Source: Vesta saturnalis
Lineage: Eukaryota; Arthropoda; Insecta; Coleoptera; Lampyridae
Reading direction: 5' to 3'
Assembly: GCA_036346205.1 (NCBI GenBank)
Contig: JARFJB010000003.1
Location: forward strand, 2,860,001 to 2,924,000
DNA: 64,000 bases
Made by a program: the position numbers and the translations under genes. The notes under the pieces are model-generated. The model was not told the DNA's origin and made no database searches. It was given only the letters and a program-made list of their open reading frames with translations. This document shows positions 38,601-51,324 of this stretch, piece by piece. How positions within the stretch are numbered: the stretch's first letter is position 1; each line of letters starts with the position of its first letter.

Positions 38601-41600
38601 TCTCGTATTTTTTTACGTACATACAAAGATGAATTATTCACACCATTGAAAGGAAAGCGCTACGTGTAAAACACATTTATAAATGTGGTTATTAGGGAAA
38701 CGCCTTTAGCTAATGTGCCTATATGCAAACACTCGCATTTGATAATAAAGGGTAAGTTATCTTGACAAGCACAAAATAGATGGGCCATAAGTATGTGATT
38801 AAAATAATATGAACGTATTTATTAATCTTAATTGCTTTTTAATGAATTACTTATAGGAGTAGGTTATTTACTTGAAATTTCCTGTGGATGGTTACGGAAA
38901 ATAGTTTATAATGCGAAAATATTTTACCTAATTTCAGGTGTATTATTGTCAATAAGGTAATTAGAATACAATTAGAAGGTTGAAGGTACTACATCCTATT
39001 AATTTGTATACATTTATAAATGTGATTATTATAGAATTGTAATTTTAATCATCGCAGGCAAACAAAAAAATAATTCTTAATTTAAAATAGGTTGAGGCCC
39101 TTCTCTAATAATTATATTTATAAATGTGTAGCTCTTTCAATACTGTGCGTAGTTAATTTTAGTATGTACGTAAAAATATAAGTAAAACATCAGTCACTGC
39201 ATTACACTTTTAGGTGGATGTTTTCCGTACTGTGTTAAACTTTACTTAACTATTGGTATCTCTTTTTGGTGTACGCAGCACAGTTCAAAACGTTTATCTT
39301 AGGTCACGCCCGCGGTTAGGAAAACTATATGCCCTCTTATCTTCTAGCATAAATGCGTTGTACAAGAACGAAAAAGGTGTATAACATCATGAACTGTATA
39401 AATATAAGCGCTAATCCGATATTCACATTTACTCATTTTACCAACAGTTATTTATTCTTGTAGGGCTGTGTATATTACGATATAAATAAAATGTTGCTGG
39501 TAAATCATACAATTTTGTAACACAAGAATCTCTACCAATAAAATTTACATTACAGTTACCATAAAGGCATAAATATTTGTATTATATACACCAATTCAAA
39601 GCTTTTTCTATCGTTTCAAGAAAAGGGTTTGTTTCCTGTTAAAACTATTAATTTTAAATGTGGCAAAAACATGCATAACATTTGACAATGTATTTCTAAT
39701 GATAATGCTCTAAAACTGGTTTAACATGTTCCCCTATGAATGTGAGGAGTTTTTGAAAATACATTACCAATCATATAATTATCTATACATGTCTTAGTAG
39801 CCTCAAGACCCTTTTACCAATGTTGGCAGAGACAAATTACATCATAGTTTTTATTTACTAAATACTCATCTAATTAATTAACTTTGTTATGGAAACCTTG
39901 GACATTTAAGTGAAAAATGTTAAAATCTACTGACCGAACTATGTTACTATTAATTAAAAATTATTATTAATTTGTTACTAGTAAGTTTATAATGAAAATC
40001 GTTTCCATGGTTGTCTAAAAAAAAAGACATGCTTTGTTAATAAGAGTAGGATAAATAGGACTATTCTAATTAGTCCAGTTGCAGTTAATGTTGTGTTAAC
40101 AAAAGTTACTTTTAAAATATATATGTAATAAAAGCTTAATTTTTACAAAATTATTTAAATGCAAGCCATGCTTAGTGGAATAAATTGCCTTAGTTAGTAG
40201 GGAATTTACGTCAACGTATTTAAAGTTAGAGCAAATTTACAAAGCTTAAAAAACCAAAAATCACTCTTCTGTTCACGGAAACTTCATACACTTAGTTGTG
40301 TAACACGTTCTTTAATGTTACTGTCAATGTCATTGTCATCCAACAACCAAAATATATTGACATTCATTTGAACGTCAACATTTGCACTCGCAACCTTGAA
40401 TGCATAGAAGTGCACATTTTTTTATTTCACTGATTAAATTAGAATTTCCCGTTTTAAGTTGTTTTATAATAAGAGCTTATTTTGAATTCTCATCATTTAA
40501 AGTAGTTTCATCCCGATTATGCTCATTTTGTTTTTTAATTTGTTTTGCTTTAACAGGAATTTAATTTCAAAATGTAAGTCGTGTACAGTTTTTCTTAACA
40601 GTAAAATTTCTTCTTGGGATTAAGAAGGTCCTCATCAGAGTTGGAATTTAGAGAATTAGGGAAAGTGATAACCAGAGTTTTAATTCTCAATCGCATTTTA
40701 ACTGATCCTTGCCATTTTTTTTTTGTTAAAATTAAAATTAGAGGATATCTCTAACGTTAACAACGGTTTACAATATTTTTTAATTGATATAACCAACATG
40801 TTATATCTAACACAAACACACATTCATTGTGTGATGTAAGAGATTAAAAATACTCAACACTTTTCAATATTAAGTGAAAGAGAATTTGCGGCACAGCACC
40901 ATCTTGTAATGTGAGGAACTCGATCTCAATTGTTTGCATGAGCACGAATGCAAAAGATTCACTCACTTAAATTCATTAAAAGATTTAAGCTTGTCCAATA
41001 AATCCGAAATATGTGATAATTCATTCTAAAACTACCATAAATTGGTATTATAACTCTATTTAAATTTTAATCTGATTAAAGTATGGAAATTTGCAATTGC
41101 CCAATTTCAAAGTAGGCATTCTTATAAATAACTATACCAGAAAAATAACCTAGGATTTTAAAGTTAGTAAAATTAACACATTGCTCACAATAATTGATCA
41201 TGCTCCTTGTATGACACCTCAATTACTATTAATCACTACATTGAAAAACCATAATGACATTGACAAAACAACTGCCTAATTGTAAAACTGGCCCGCAATT
41301 GGCCACTACAATTAGCTTAAAGATAGTCTCAAGAGATCATATATTGAATACAATAAAGATAAACAAAAATAAATACAAACATCTAATGAATTAATTGAAA
41401 CTATGTCCGCGGACTAACTGGTACTGGTTTAAAGGATCACAGATGAGAGATGAAAAAGGCCAATTTGCCATTCTACAAAAAAAAAACATCTGTTGAACGT
41501 AAATACAGCCGACGCAACAAGAGATAAACAATACCGTTTCGTCTCTCTACACAATATTAAAACTAATGATACTGTAGATTAGGGCGTCAAACTCCGATTT

Positions 41601-44600
41601 GTTACAAATACAAACAAAGCCAAAAATTCGTAATGTAAATTATCCTAAAATAAAAATTTTGATATTGAATAATCGGAATTCACACCTGAACCGGAATTAA
41701 ACCACAAATTCGTAATACTAAGACATTATTATCCTCATTTTTAACGGGATTCGCAGACAAATAAAACAAAAACCGTTCAAGGTGCTCTTACGTAAATTTC
41801 CTTCGGTCAGCAAAATTTTACCATGAAAAGAAGAAAGTACTAGTGCGGGGAGTAGTAACTTACAAATTAACTGAAATAGATTTTTTTTGAAGACAACAAT
41901 ATCGAAAATAACTCACTTACGTATCTAACATTTCAATTACAATATATGAATATTATTTGGATATCGAATCAAAACACAAAATGACAGAATTTTAGTTTAA
42001 TAATTTTTTTTTACCAATGTTACAATCTGGAGCTACTTCTTGAACGCCGAGACCAACATTCTTCAGTTTTATCTCTACTTCAAGCATTTCTAGGTCCCAC
42101 TTTAATATCTTTCCCTTCCTTATTAAATCATTGGTCAGTTTACGGCTTTGTAGAAGTACAGTTGTTTTAATTGTTTTTTTAAATTGCACTATTAACTGAA
42201 CACTTGTTAAAGGGTATGTTTACGTACATGTGCGTGGATGGTGTTTATTATTCGTTAGTTGTTACAGATGAAAATGGACGTAGAGTTCACATAACTGATA
42301 AGTTGATTCGCCGGGAGCTTAGTGGGATTGGACGTCGCTGTAAAATATTCTCTTACGGTTGAGGTGGAATAAAACTACATGAAATTACAGAAAAAGCCAG
42401 TAGACTAAAGGTGCCACCTTATTTGGTGTAAGCAACACGGCTAATCAGTAGGAAACTCAAAAAGGAAATAAACTGCTCACGTTTTGTTGTGCCTTGTAAG
42501 AAATTCCGTAACTTGTTGGTTTGCTTAACACGACAAACAAAATAATTAGAACAGCCAATTCAACAAAGCCGTACTTCTTGCGGAACTCTATCTTTGGAGT
42601 TCTCGTAAATTAAAAAAAAAACATTTACAAGTGCAATTAACAATGATTTAAAAAATAAAAATAAACATTACAGGTTTAATTCTAGGCTGTCTTCGAATAT
42701 GCTATGCGGAATTGCTCCAAAAATAATGATTGAATCTTGCAAGTTTCATATTACCAAATTAGCCAACTGCGGTTTAATGGTAGGTGTAAATTGACGCAAA
42801 TATGTTTATATAACTACCCACACTGAGTGCAAAACAACCAAAACCGAAGGGTCGGGAAGAAAGAACGCAATGAAACACTCGCAACAAAATCAACAGTCTG
42901 CCTGCCGTGTATAATAAAGCAACCAATTGCGTTATACGCGAGTCACTGGGTCTATACACAATAACATTTGTTAAATAGTACAGTATTTATGAAAACGTAT
43001 ACTTGCACCAGTATTACACATATTTAAAACTACTTATCTTTTTGGATTTTTTTATAGTGTATTTTTGTATTTAAATTGAAAGATACTATTACTACTGACG
43101 AACATAACTGTAAGTGTTATCGAAACGTTTAGAGTGTATAACTTAAATATCAAAATACACCATTAAAAAACCCAAAAAGATGTGTTTTAAGTACAGTATT
43201 TAACTTCTAACTCACATTGATTCGGTTATCGAAAATCCTTTGCGTTTCAAATCAACTCTCTCGTACAGTCGTAATAACAAAAAAGAATTGTTTTTTTATT
43301 GAATGTCACTAACGGAGAGTCTGAAGCATTACTGATAGAAGCAGTGCAAGCTTTAATTATGGACAGGAAGTTCATTAATGCTCATGTGACGGTGACAAGA
43401 CTATAAAATGTAAATGCATAACATTGGTATTGGTCGAGTTGCACTTTAAGTAAATGAACGTGAATAAATGCACAGCTAATTTAGGTAAAATCCTAAATAA
43501 ATAATATTCTTTTTGAATATTTGATTGACTCAAATCGCGATTTGTTTGATATTTTGAAGTTGCCACCTGAGTACACGATTTTCTTCTCACAATAACGATG
43601 AACTAAGGTTCGGCGCATTGATCTTCACAAACAAAACAATTCTCAATTACATGTGTATTTAAACCGCAAGATGCGAAATTACTAGGATGGTAAAAATAAA
43701 GCACTTTTGTGACACTAATACTTGTCTGTCGGAGCCTTAATCACAACAGAACGAAATTGTCCTCAACAAAACCACAATTTTCCGGGAAGACGGTAGAATG
43801 TTTAAACTACATTTGCGGTAAATTCATTCGTCAACCGGGTTCATAACTGTTCGTTCGTGCCGAACGTCACTATGGCATGCCTGTATCTTTTCGCTCCTCT
43901 GATCAACTTCCACTCTCAAGGGAAAAACGCCGCATCGCCCTACTCTAATCTTTTAATGGGGCATATTTGATTAGTGTGAGTGAATGTTAATATAACAAAT
44001 TCGATGTGAAATTTTACGCGACAGTAGGTGATCGTGTCAAATAAAACTGCTGACTCCACGAAACCCATCTCAACTTGCACTGCAACCGGACATCGTTCTT
44101 AATTAGATTGAACTTGCAAAGCTGCAACTACAGCTAACCAAATAAACTCGTAAATCCATCTAATGATCTTTAATGGAAAAATCGATCATTTACCGTGGTG
44201 AATTCTGCTGTAAACAATTTTACCAAGTTAAGGTGTCAGAAAGACAGTATTATATGTTTTACGATAATCATACTCATATAAAAAACAATTACATGAATGC
44301 TATTAACTCGGGATGGCACAGCTTCCCACAATTGTTTTCAACTGTCAGCAATGTAAAAAGTTTCAATAATTAAATAATTTCACACGAATGATTTAAACAT
44401 TTTAACCTTTACTCTGTAAACAATTCCATTTCTCACAATAAACAAAAAAAAATATTTGAATGCATTTTCACAATTTATTGTGATGATAATGTTGGAAACA
44501 TAATTCATGTCACCTATTTCTGAAAGGTGACGTCATCATAATTTTTTTATAAATATGGCAACCATATTTTTTGCCGTTTTTTCATAGACATGCTTGCTAC

Positions 44601-47600
44601 TTAAATGATATTGAAAAAAAAATTGAACAAATTTTGTACAAATGACGACTTTAAAAAATGGAAACGTAAATTTAATAAGAAGTTATTTCTCACCGCTTTT
44701 ATTTAGGACGAGTTTTCTTGAGAATAATGAGGTTTTCCTTCACTTTTATAAAGTAAGGTAGGTTCGGGTAACTGGGCCATACTTTTACAATGCTCCATGG
44801 GTACTGTTCACATTCACTTTTTATTGTCGTTTTTAATTTAATTAACATTTTTATATGTTACATGTGAATATATTTAGCACATTTGGAACAATGAACCAGT
44901 GAAAATTTTGGTTTAACTATTTTTTAGGAATTTTTTTTTAAGATTAGGGGGCCCAGTTGCCCACCAAAATGGGGCCACCACTTGGTATTTTGCTTTAGCA
45001 GCTACTGTAAATTTTGCTGGGTAACAGGGCCCAATGCTTGTATTCCCCTTACACACAAAAAAAGATTTTATTAGTTTTTATCTTTGTTTTGTGTATGTCA
45101 AATAAAACGATACTACTAATGTGAATCGATAATAAGGTCCAAATAGACAGTAAAAGTAGTTTTATTTAAACGAATAAAAGAAAAAAGGATCAAAATAAAG
45201 TGACACGTTTACAAAATAAGTAATTAAAATTGTAAAAACGGAAACGTACAATCAGGTATAAAAAAACCCTTTCAGCCCTTCCACACTGGAAAACCTCTTT
45301 TATTTATTAGTTTAAGTGGTTTAATTATTTTTAATACATAATGTTCATTATACCAAAGAATATCATCAATATCGGGCCATTTCCAATTAAACTCACCAGC
45401 ACTTTGCATGTGCTTTGCTTGTACACTTAACGTCTTTTAAATCTGCAGCCTCTCCAGAATACGTGGTTCCCAAGTAATCTACCAAGAGATAATCGTCTTT
45501 TATGACTATGATTGGATCATGTAAGTGTTCATCTGAGTCAGAGTCATCAACACTGTATTTGTTGCTGCATTGGCTGCCGTCAGAACTAGAACTTTCGTCT
45601 TCTTCAACTTCAAGCTGAAGTTTATTTGATGATGTCTACTATTTAACCCACTTGTGCTTGGTTCTTGTTGTTTTGCTTTTTGTCTGCAGCTTGTAGCTTT
45701 TTGCCTGAAATTCTAACTTATTTTGGCTTTCTCTTCCTTGGCTTTCAATCGCTCTTTTATTTTTTCAATTGCTTATTTTGAGATAAGGATGTCTGCTCCT
45801 GTACAAAGTCTTTTCGCCCTGCGCTAATTGGATTTGACGTATTGCCCTTTCTAGGCTGAAATATTTCGATAATCATATTCTCAAAAATTTTCTTTAAAAT
45901 GGGTGATTTGACTTGCATTGAATCACCAGTTGTAGTTTTGGAGGAGGTTGAAGGTTCACTTTGGTGTTCAATGTCAATATCAACAATGGAATTTAGCAGG
46001 GAGGAGTGTCTTGTGGTTTCCCGTCTGTTCAGTTCAGCTGAGCTGTTCAATTCAGCCGCGCTATTCAATTCAGTTGTTGTATTTGCTGGAATGCTTTATA
46101 AAAGTTTGACCATAGATCATCTTTGTTCAGCCACCAGGTAGTATGCTGCCAGGTTATTTTATCAGGGCCCTTTAAATTATGGTTATATATTCCTGTACCT
46201 TTGAAAATATTAACAGGTGTTTCATCATACACAGCAGTCAAAATTGAACGAAATCTTTTTTGGGGGATTTTTCTTTGATGATGCTCCCTTTGCCATTTGA
46301 AATACTGCTACGTCCAGAGGTTGAAGGGCATGGGTCGTGTGGGGCGGTAGTTTTAATAGAATTGTGTTATATTCTACTGCTGTTTCAATAAGATCTGGCT
46401 GACGTGGCCATCATAAAGTAAAACAACTGGTCTTTCAGAAGGCATGTTGGGTAAAAAAAACTTGTTAACCACATACAAGAAATTTCCATCCAGCATCGTT
46501 TTGTGGCAGCATATGCTACACGATCAGTTTTGTCATTGGCCCAACTCTCCAATATACTCTTGCCTTTGAATACACATAACATTGGACGTTTTTCTCCAGC
46601 ATCTGATATACTGATTCAAACTGTGGTGTTTTCACGTCCACTGGAGCTAATAGTTCTATCACAAGGTACCCATTTGGCGCCAACCACCTTTGTTTTACTG
46701 GGATCTTTTGAAATAGATGTCTCGTCGCAATTATAGAAGCGCTCGGACTTACCTTTGAAATTATTTTCTTTTACAACTTTCTCTAATAAACCGAAAAAGC
46801 CAAATATTGTGAATAGATTAACAGATACTCGCTTTAACGGACAGGTTGTATCTTAATTTAAAATCCAAGAACCAAGTCGGGCCTGGTCAACCGTCTTTAA
46901 ATGTTGTCTTTATTTCGTTTGTTTTGACATAAGCTTGAACTAAGTCCAAGTCTTCATCTCTACATAAGCCAAAGCCCTGTTTTTCTAATATACGAAGGCA
47001 ATTTGCTAATTGGTCTTCACACTCGAGCGTTAATTGTGTTCTACCACTTCCTACACCTCCTTCCGAAAGATTCCATTACCTCTTGTTTCATCTACATAGT
47101 GTCGACGCGTAGTTCTCGGAATATTATGTAATCGAAAAGCGACTCGGGTCGTAATATTACCATTCTTTATGTCTTGCACGTCACTTGGTTTAAAAGATCC
47201 CTTGGTCCGTTCCTCTGTTGGTTGTTATTTGCCGTTTCCTTGGCATGGTCCAAAAAAGATAAATTTTCAATCAAAACATGCTTCATAGTAACATTACACT
47301 TGAAAATTCAAAGCAAAATACTAGTGAAAATTTATAGCAAGGTAATTGGGCCATTCCCCGGGCCCAGATAGCTGACAAATATGGCCCAGATACCCATACT
47401 CAAACTTCCCAGAGGGGAAACTGGGCCATACCCCCTCAGAATATTTATTTAAGAATTTCTTTAAAACAACCACTTAATTCTACTAATACAACATCTCTTT
47501 AAACTGTAAAACACGTAAACAACAAAAACAATTAAAAAATGTACTTACCAACAAGTTTTAAAAATAAGAATCTCAACAATGTAATCGTAAAAGAATAATA

Positions 47601-50600
47601 CTACTTTTCATCACAAAATAAAAGGGCTAAATGAAACAAAAAGCTACAAATTGTACGTTGTTATGGAAGGTATTACATCCAGTATAGCCAACATAGAAAT
47701 AAAACATTTTTTTTACAATCACATACAAAATGGCAGGGGGTATGGCCCAGTCTCCCCGTGTGCCCATTTAGCCGAACCTCCCAGAATGAACACTTGATTT
47801 TGTGATTTTTGATACATTGTCATGCAGGTGGAACAAAAACTATCAAAATCAATTTTTAACAATACTCGTGATAATTTATTATTTCCTGTTGGACGTTTAT
47901 TGCAATATAGATTGCGAATTGAGTGAACAAAGACCATAATATTAAATCGTGAATAAATTTCAATTATTACCTGCCGTTTTGTTTAATTAAGAGCCGCAGT
48001 GCTAAAAGTAATCAATTCGGATTTGACGAAAAGGCAGGTTTGCACGTTTAATCGAGCGAGAAAGAATAGAGATATTAATGATTATTGGAAATAGTGATAG
48101 GCTTAAAAATCATCAGGAAGCATGCGAGTTATTTAACCAACAACATCCTGATAGACCGCCAATTGCAAGATCTACAGTAAGTAAATTGATTGCCAAATTC
48201 ACAAAAACGGGATCCATAAAAGATTTGTGTCGACAAGAAGAAGTCAGATTGGATTGGATTGAATCTGAAGAAAATCCTCGCCATTCTACAAGGCAACTAG
48301 CCCTAAATAACATCGTGGACCAGTCTATTTTGGTAAAATTTTTCAAAGAAGAGTAGTACCATCCTTACAAAGTACAATTTATACATGAGTTAAACAATGA
48401 TGTTTTGTGAACAATTAATCTTACGCTGCTATGAAGATCTCAATAACATTATTTTTCTGATCAAGACACTATTTGTCAGAATGGGGCAGTAAATCGTCAC
48501 AACTCCAGATATTGCTCACGGGAAAATCCCCCCCACTGGACTCTAGACATCATGGCAAAGTGAATGTATGGAAGGGACGGTGTTTCATAGGGCATTACGT
48601 TTTTCAAGGAAATCTTACAGCCACACGTTACCTAGATTTCTTGCGTTTGGATTTAGTGCCAGCTCTGACAGTAATTTTTCCAAATAATCACGAGGCAGAT
48701 GTGCTCTATCAGGATATTTGGTTTCATTAAAACCTCCTCACTATGGTGTAGCCGCCCGTCAGTATTTAGATGCCACTTTTTCTGAAAGATGGATAGGGCC
48801 TCGAGGAGCAACTGAGCAGCCTGCACGTTTCCCAGGCTTGACTCCCTTGGATTTTTTTTGTGAGGTTATTTAAAATCGAAAGTTTTTTTCAACAGAATGC
48901 AGCACAGAATTCGCACTGAAGTAGAGCGAATTAATCCAGACATTTTTGAGCACAGTGTACAAAGTCTTTACACTCGTATCGGTCAATGCCAAATTGTTGG
49001 TGGAGAACAATTTGAACATTTGCACTAAATTTTGTTGATCATGCCAAAGTGAATGTATGGAAGGGACGGCGTTTCGTAGGGCCTTGCCTTTTTCAAGGAA
49101 ATCTTACAGCAGCACGTTACCCACATTTCTTGCGTTTGGATATAGTGCCACTTCTGGCAGTACTTTTTCCAAATAATCACGAGGCAGTTGTGCTCCATCA
49201 GAATATTTGGTTTTAGCAAGACGGGGCCTCCTCACTTTGGTGTAGCCGTCCGTCAGTATTTAGATGCCACATTTTCTGAAAGATGGATAGGGCCTCCTCC
49301 CTTGCATTTTTTTCTGTGAGGTTATTTAAAATCAAAAGATTATTTCAACAGAGCAAATAATTTAGAGGAGCTGCAGCACAGACATTTTTTGAGCGCAGTG
49401 TACAAAGTGTTTACACTCGTATCGGTCAATGCCAAATGGTTGGTGGAGAACAATTTGAACATTTACTCTAAATTTTGTTTTTTTTCCTGGATTCAATATT
49501 TTTTCCATTAAAGTTATGTTCCCATTTTTTAAAGTAATAATGCTATTTTTTCAAAAAAATTATGTAAGGTACCATTTTTTTTCATTGGTGATTTTAGTAG
49601 TAAACAGGTCTATGGAAAAATAACAAAAAATAATATGGTTGTCGTTTAATAATCATAATAAAAGATTATTGGCATCTATTAGTATACAATAGTGTATGTT
49701 TAACGTTGTCAAGGTTATCAAATCGGTTCGACCAATGAAATGTAGGCGACTCGTTCTTCCTTTGATATCCATAACAGAAAAATATATAAGTTTGATAAAA
49801 AATAGTTAATAACACGTGCTCGGTAAAATGAGAATGCGTTTGTTATAATTGTGGTGCATTAAGTATCGAACAATACAAGAGCAAAAAAGAGCATAAAGAT
49901 AAAAAATGATGTAATTTTGACAATACCAAATAACACTAACGTTGCATTAATAACTCCATTATACGTTTTTTTAAATAAAGATGCTTTTTTGCTCACCATA
50001 TCTTCTTTTTGTCAATGTCTGAAATGAATTTGACAATACTTACTTTGAGATACAAATTCATGTAAACAATGATATAGTTTGATTCAAATAAAGTTGGATA
50101 TGACTCATTCTTAAAATTACACTAAGATTTAGGCGACGCCAAAAAGCAAAAGGCTGGCTACTAATTTTTATGATTTTCACAAAAATTTTGTAAGAAGGGT
50201 TGTTAAAGTTGCTGATTACGAGATTTATATTAAAAATTATGTAATCAAAATGACGGATCCAATATGGTAGACCAAAATATAAACTCTAACAATAGAAGGA
50301 AATGCTACTAAAAACTCAAAAAGAAATATAATTTAAGAACGCTTAATTCTAAATTTAATATAAATTGTGATACAGTGTTTAAAATTGTAATACAGAATGT
50401 TCAAAACCCATAGTGAATGAAATAATAGTGGTAGTTATAGTAAAATTTCTCATTCCTTAATTTTAAGCATCTACCATTTCCTAAAACACTTAACCAAGGC
50501 AATCATAAAAATAAAAAATAATGAAATAATCATTCAGAGTCGCATCCTGTATCTTCTAAATCTGACTCCATCTGAAGATCAAGGTCGAATTTGTCTTGCC

Positions 50601-51268
50601 AATCAGATTTCGTGGATGAAGGCTTTAGCAGAGCTTTAGTAGAGCCTCTGGATCTAATAAGGATAGTTTTTTTTCGGGAGCTTTATAATGCTGGATACGC
50701 ATGGATCCGAAATGTTACTAAGTAGCATCTAAATAAAAAAGAAAACTTCCATCTGTTTTCTCTTGAGTGTTTTCTGGAAAAGTCATTTCTCAATGTCAAT
50801 TTTGTAGCTTCCTGCGCTTCCGTCAAAAGTTGCCCCATAGTTTTTTGAAGTTAATGCTTCAGAAATTACTTGGGGTCCATGGATAAGAATTTTATGCAGA
50901 GTTCATGGGCATATAATACCATGAGTTTTGAAAGCTCTAACAAACATTTTGGCTCGGTTCTCAAAAGTATGCTCACTGAATTTTGTAGTTTCAAATTCTC
51001 TGTGACAGATAGATTTGTAGAATTATATAAAATCGTTTTATTAGTCGCTCATCAACTCCAGTTATTTCAGAAGAGGTGGTCCAACTAATATTAATTTCCT
51101 AGAAAGCAATTTTATTCTGGACAATAGAGCAGACTTAGCTCTAAATAAACATTTTCATGTCATATGGTGCGATGTTTTGATCCAGAAAAATACGAAACAA
51201 GCAAAATTGGTGCAATATTTTTTACATTCGTTCGAGTTATTTTAGGTTATTGATAAAAAGTATAAAAT

Positions 51269-51324
<56 letters not shown>

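Noticed and set aside
41992..42189. 65-codon Lys/Leu-rich minus-strand frame
   Set aside because: No recognisable family, no splice context, length expected by chance in AT-rich DNA.
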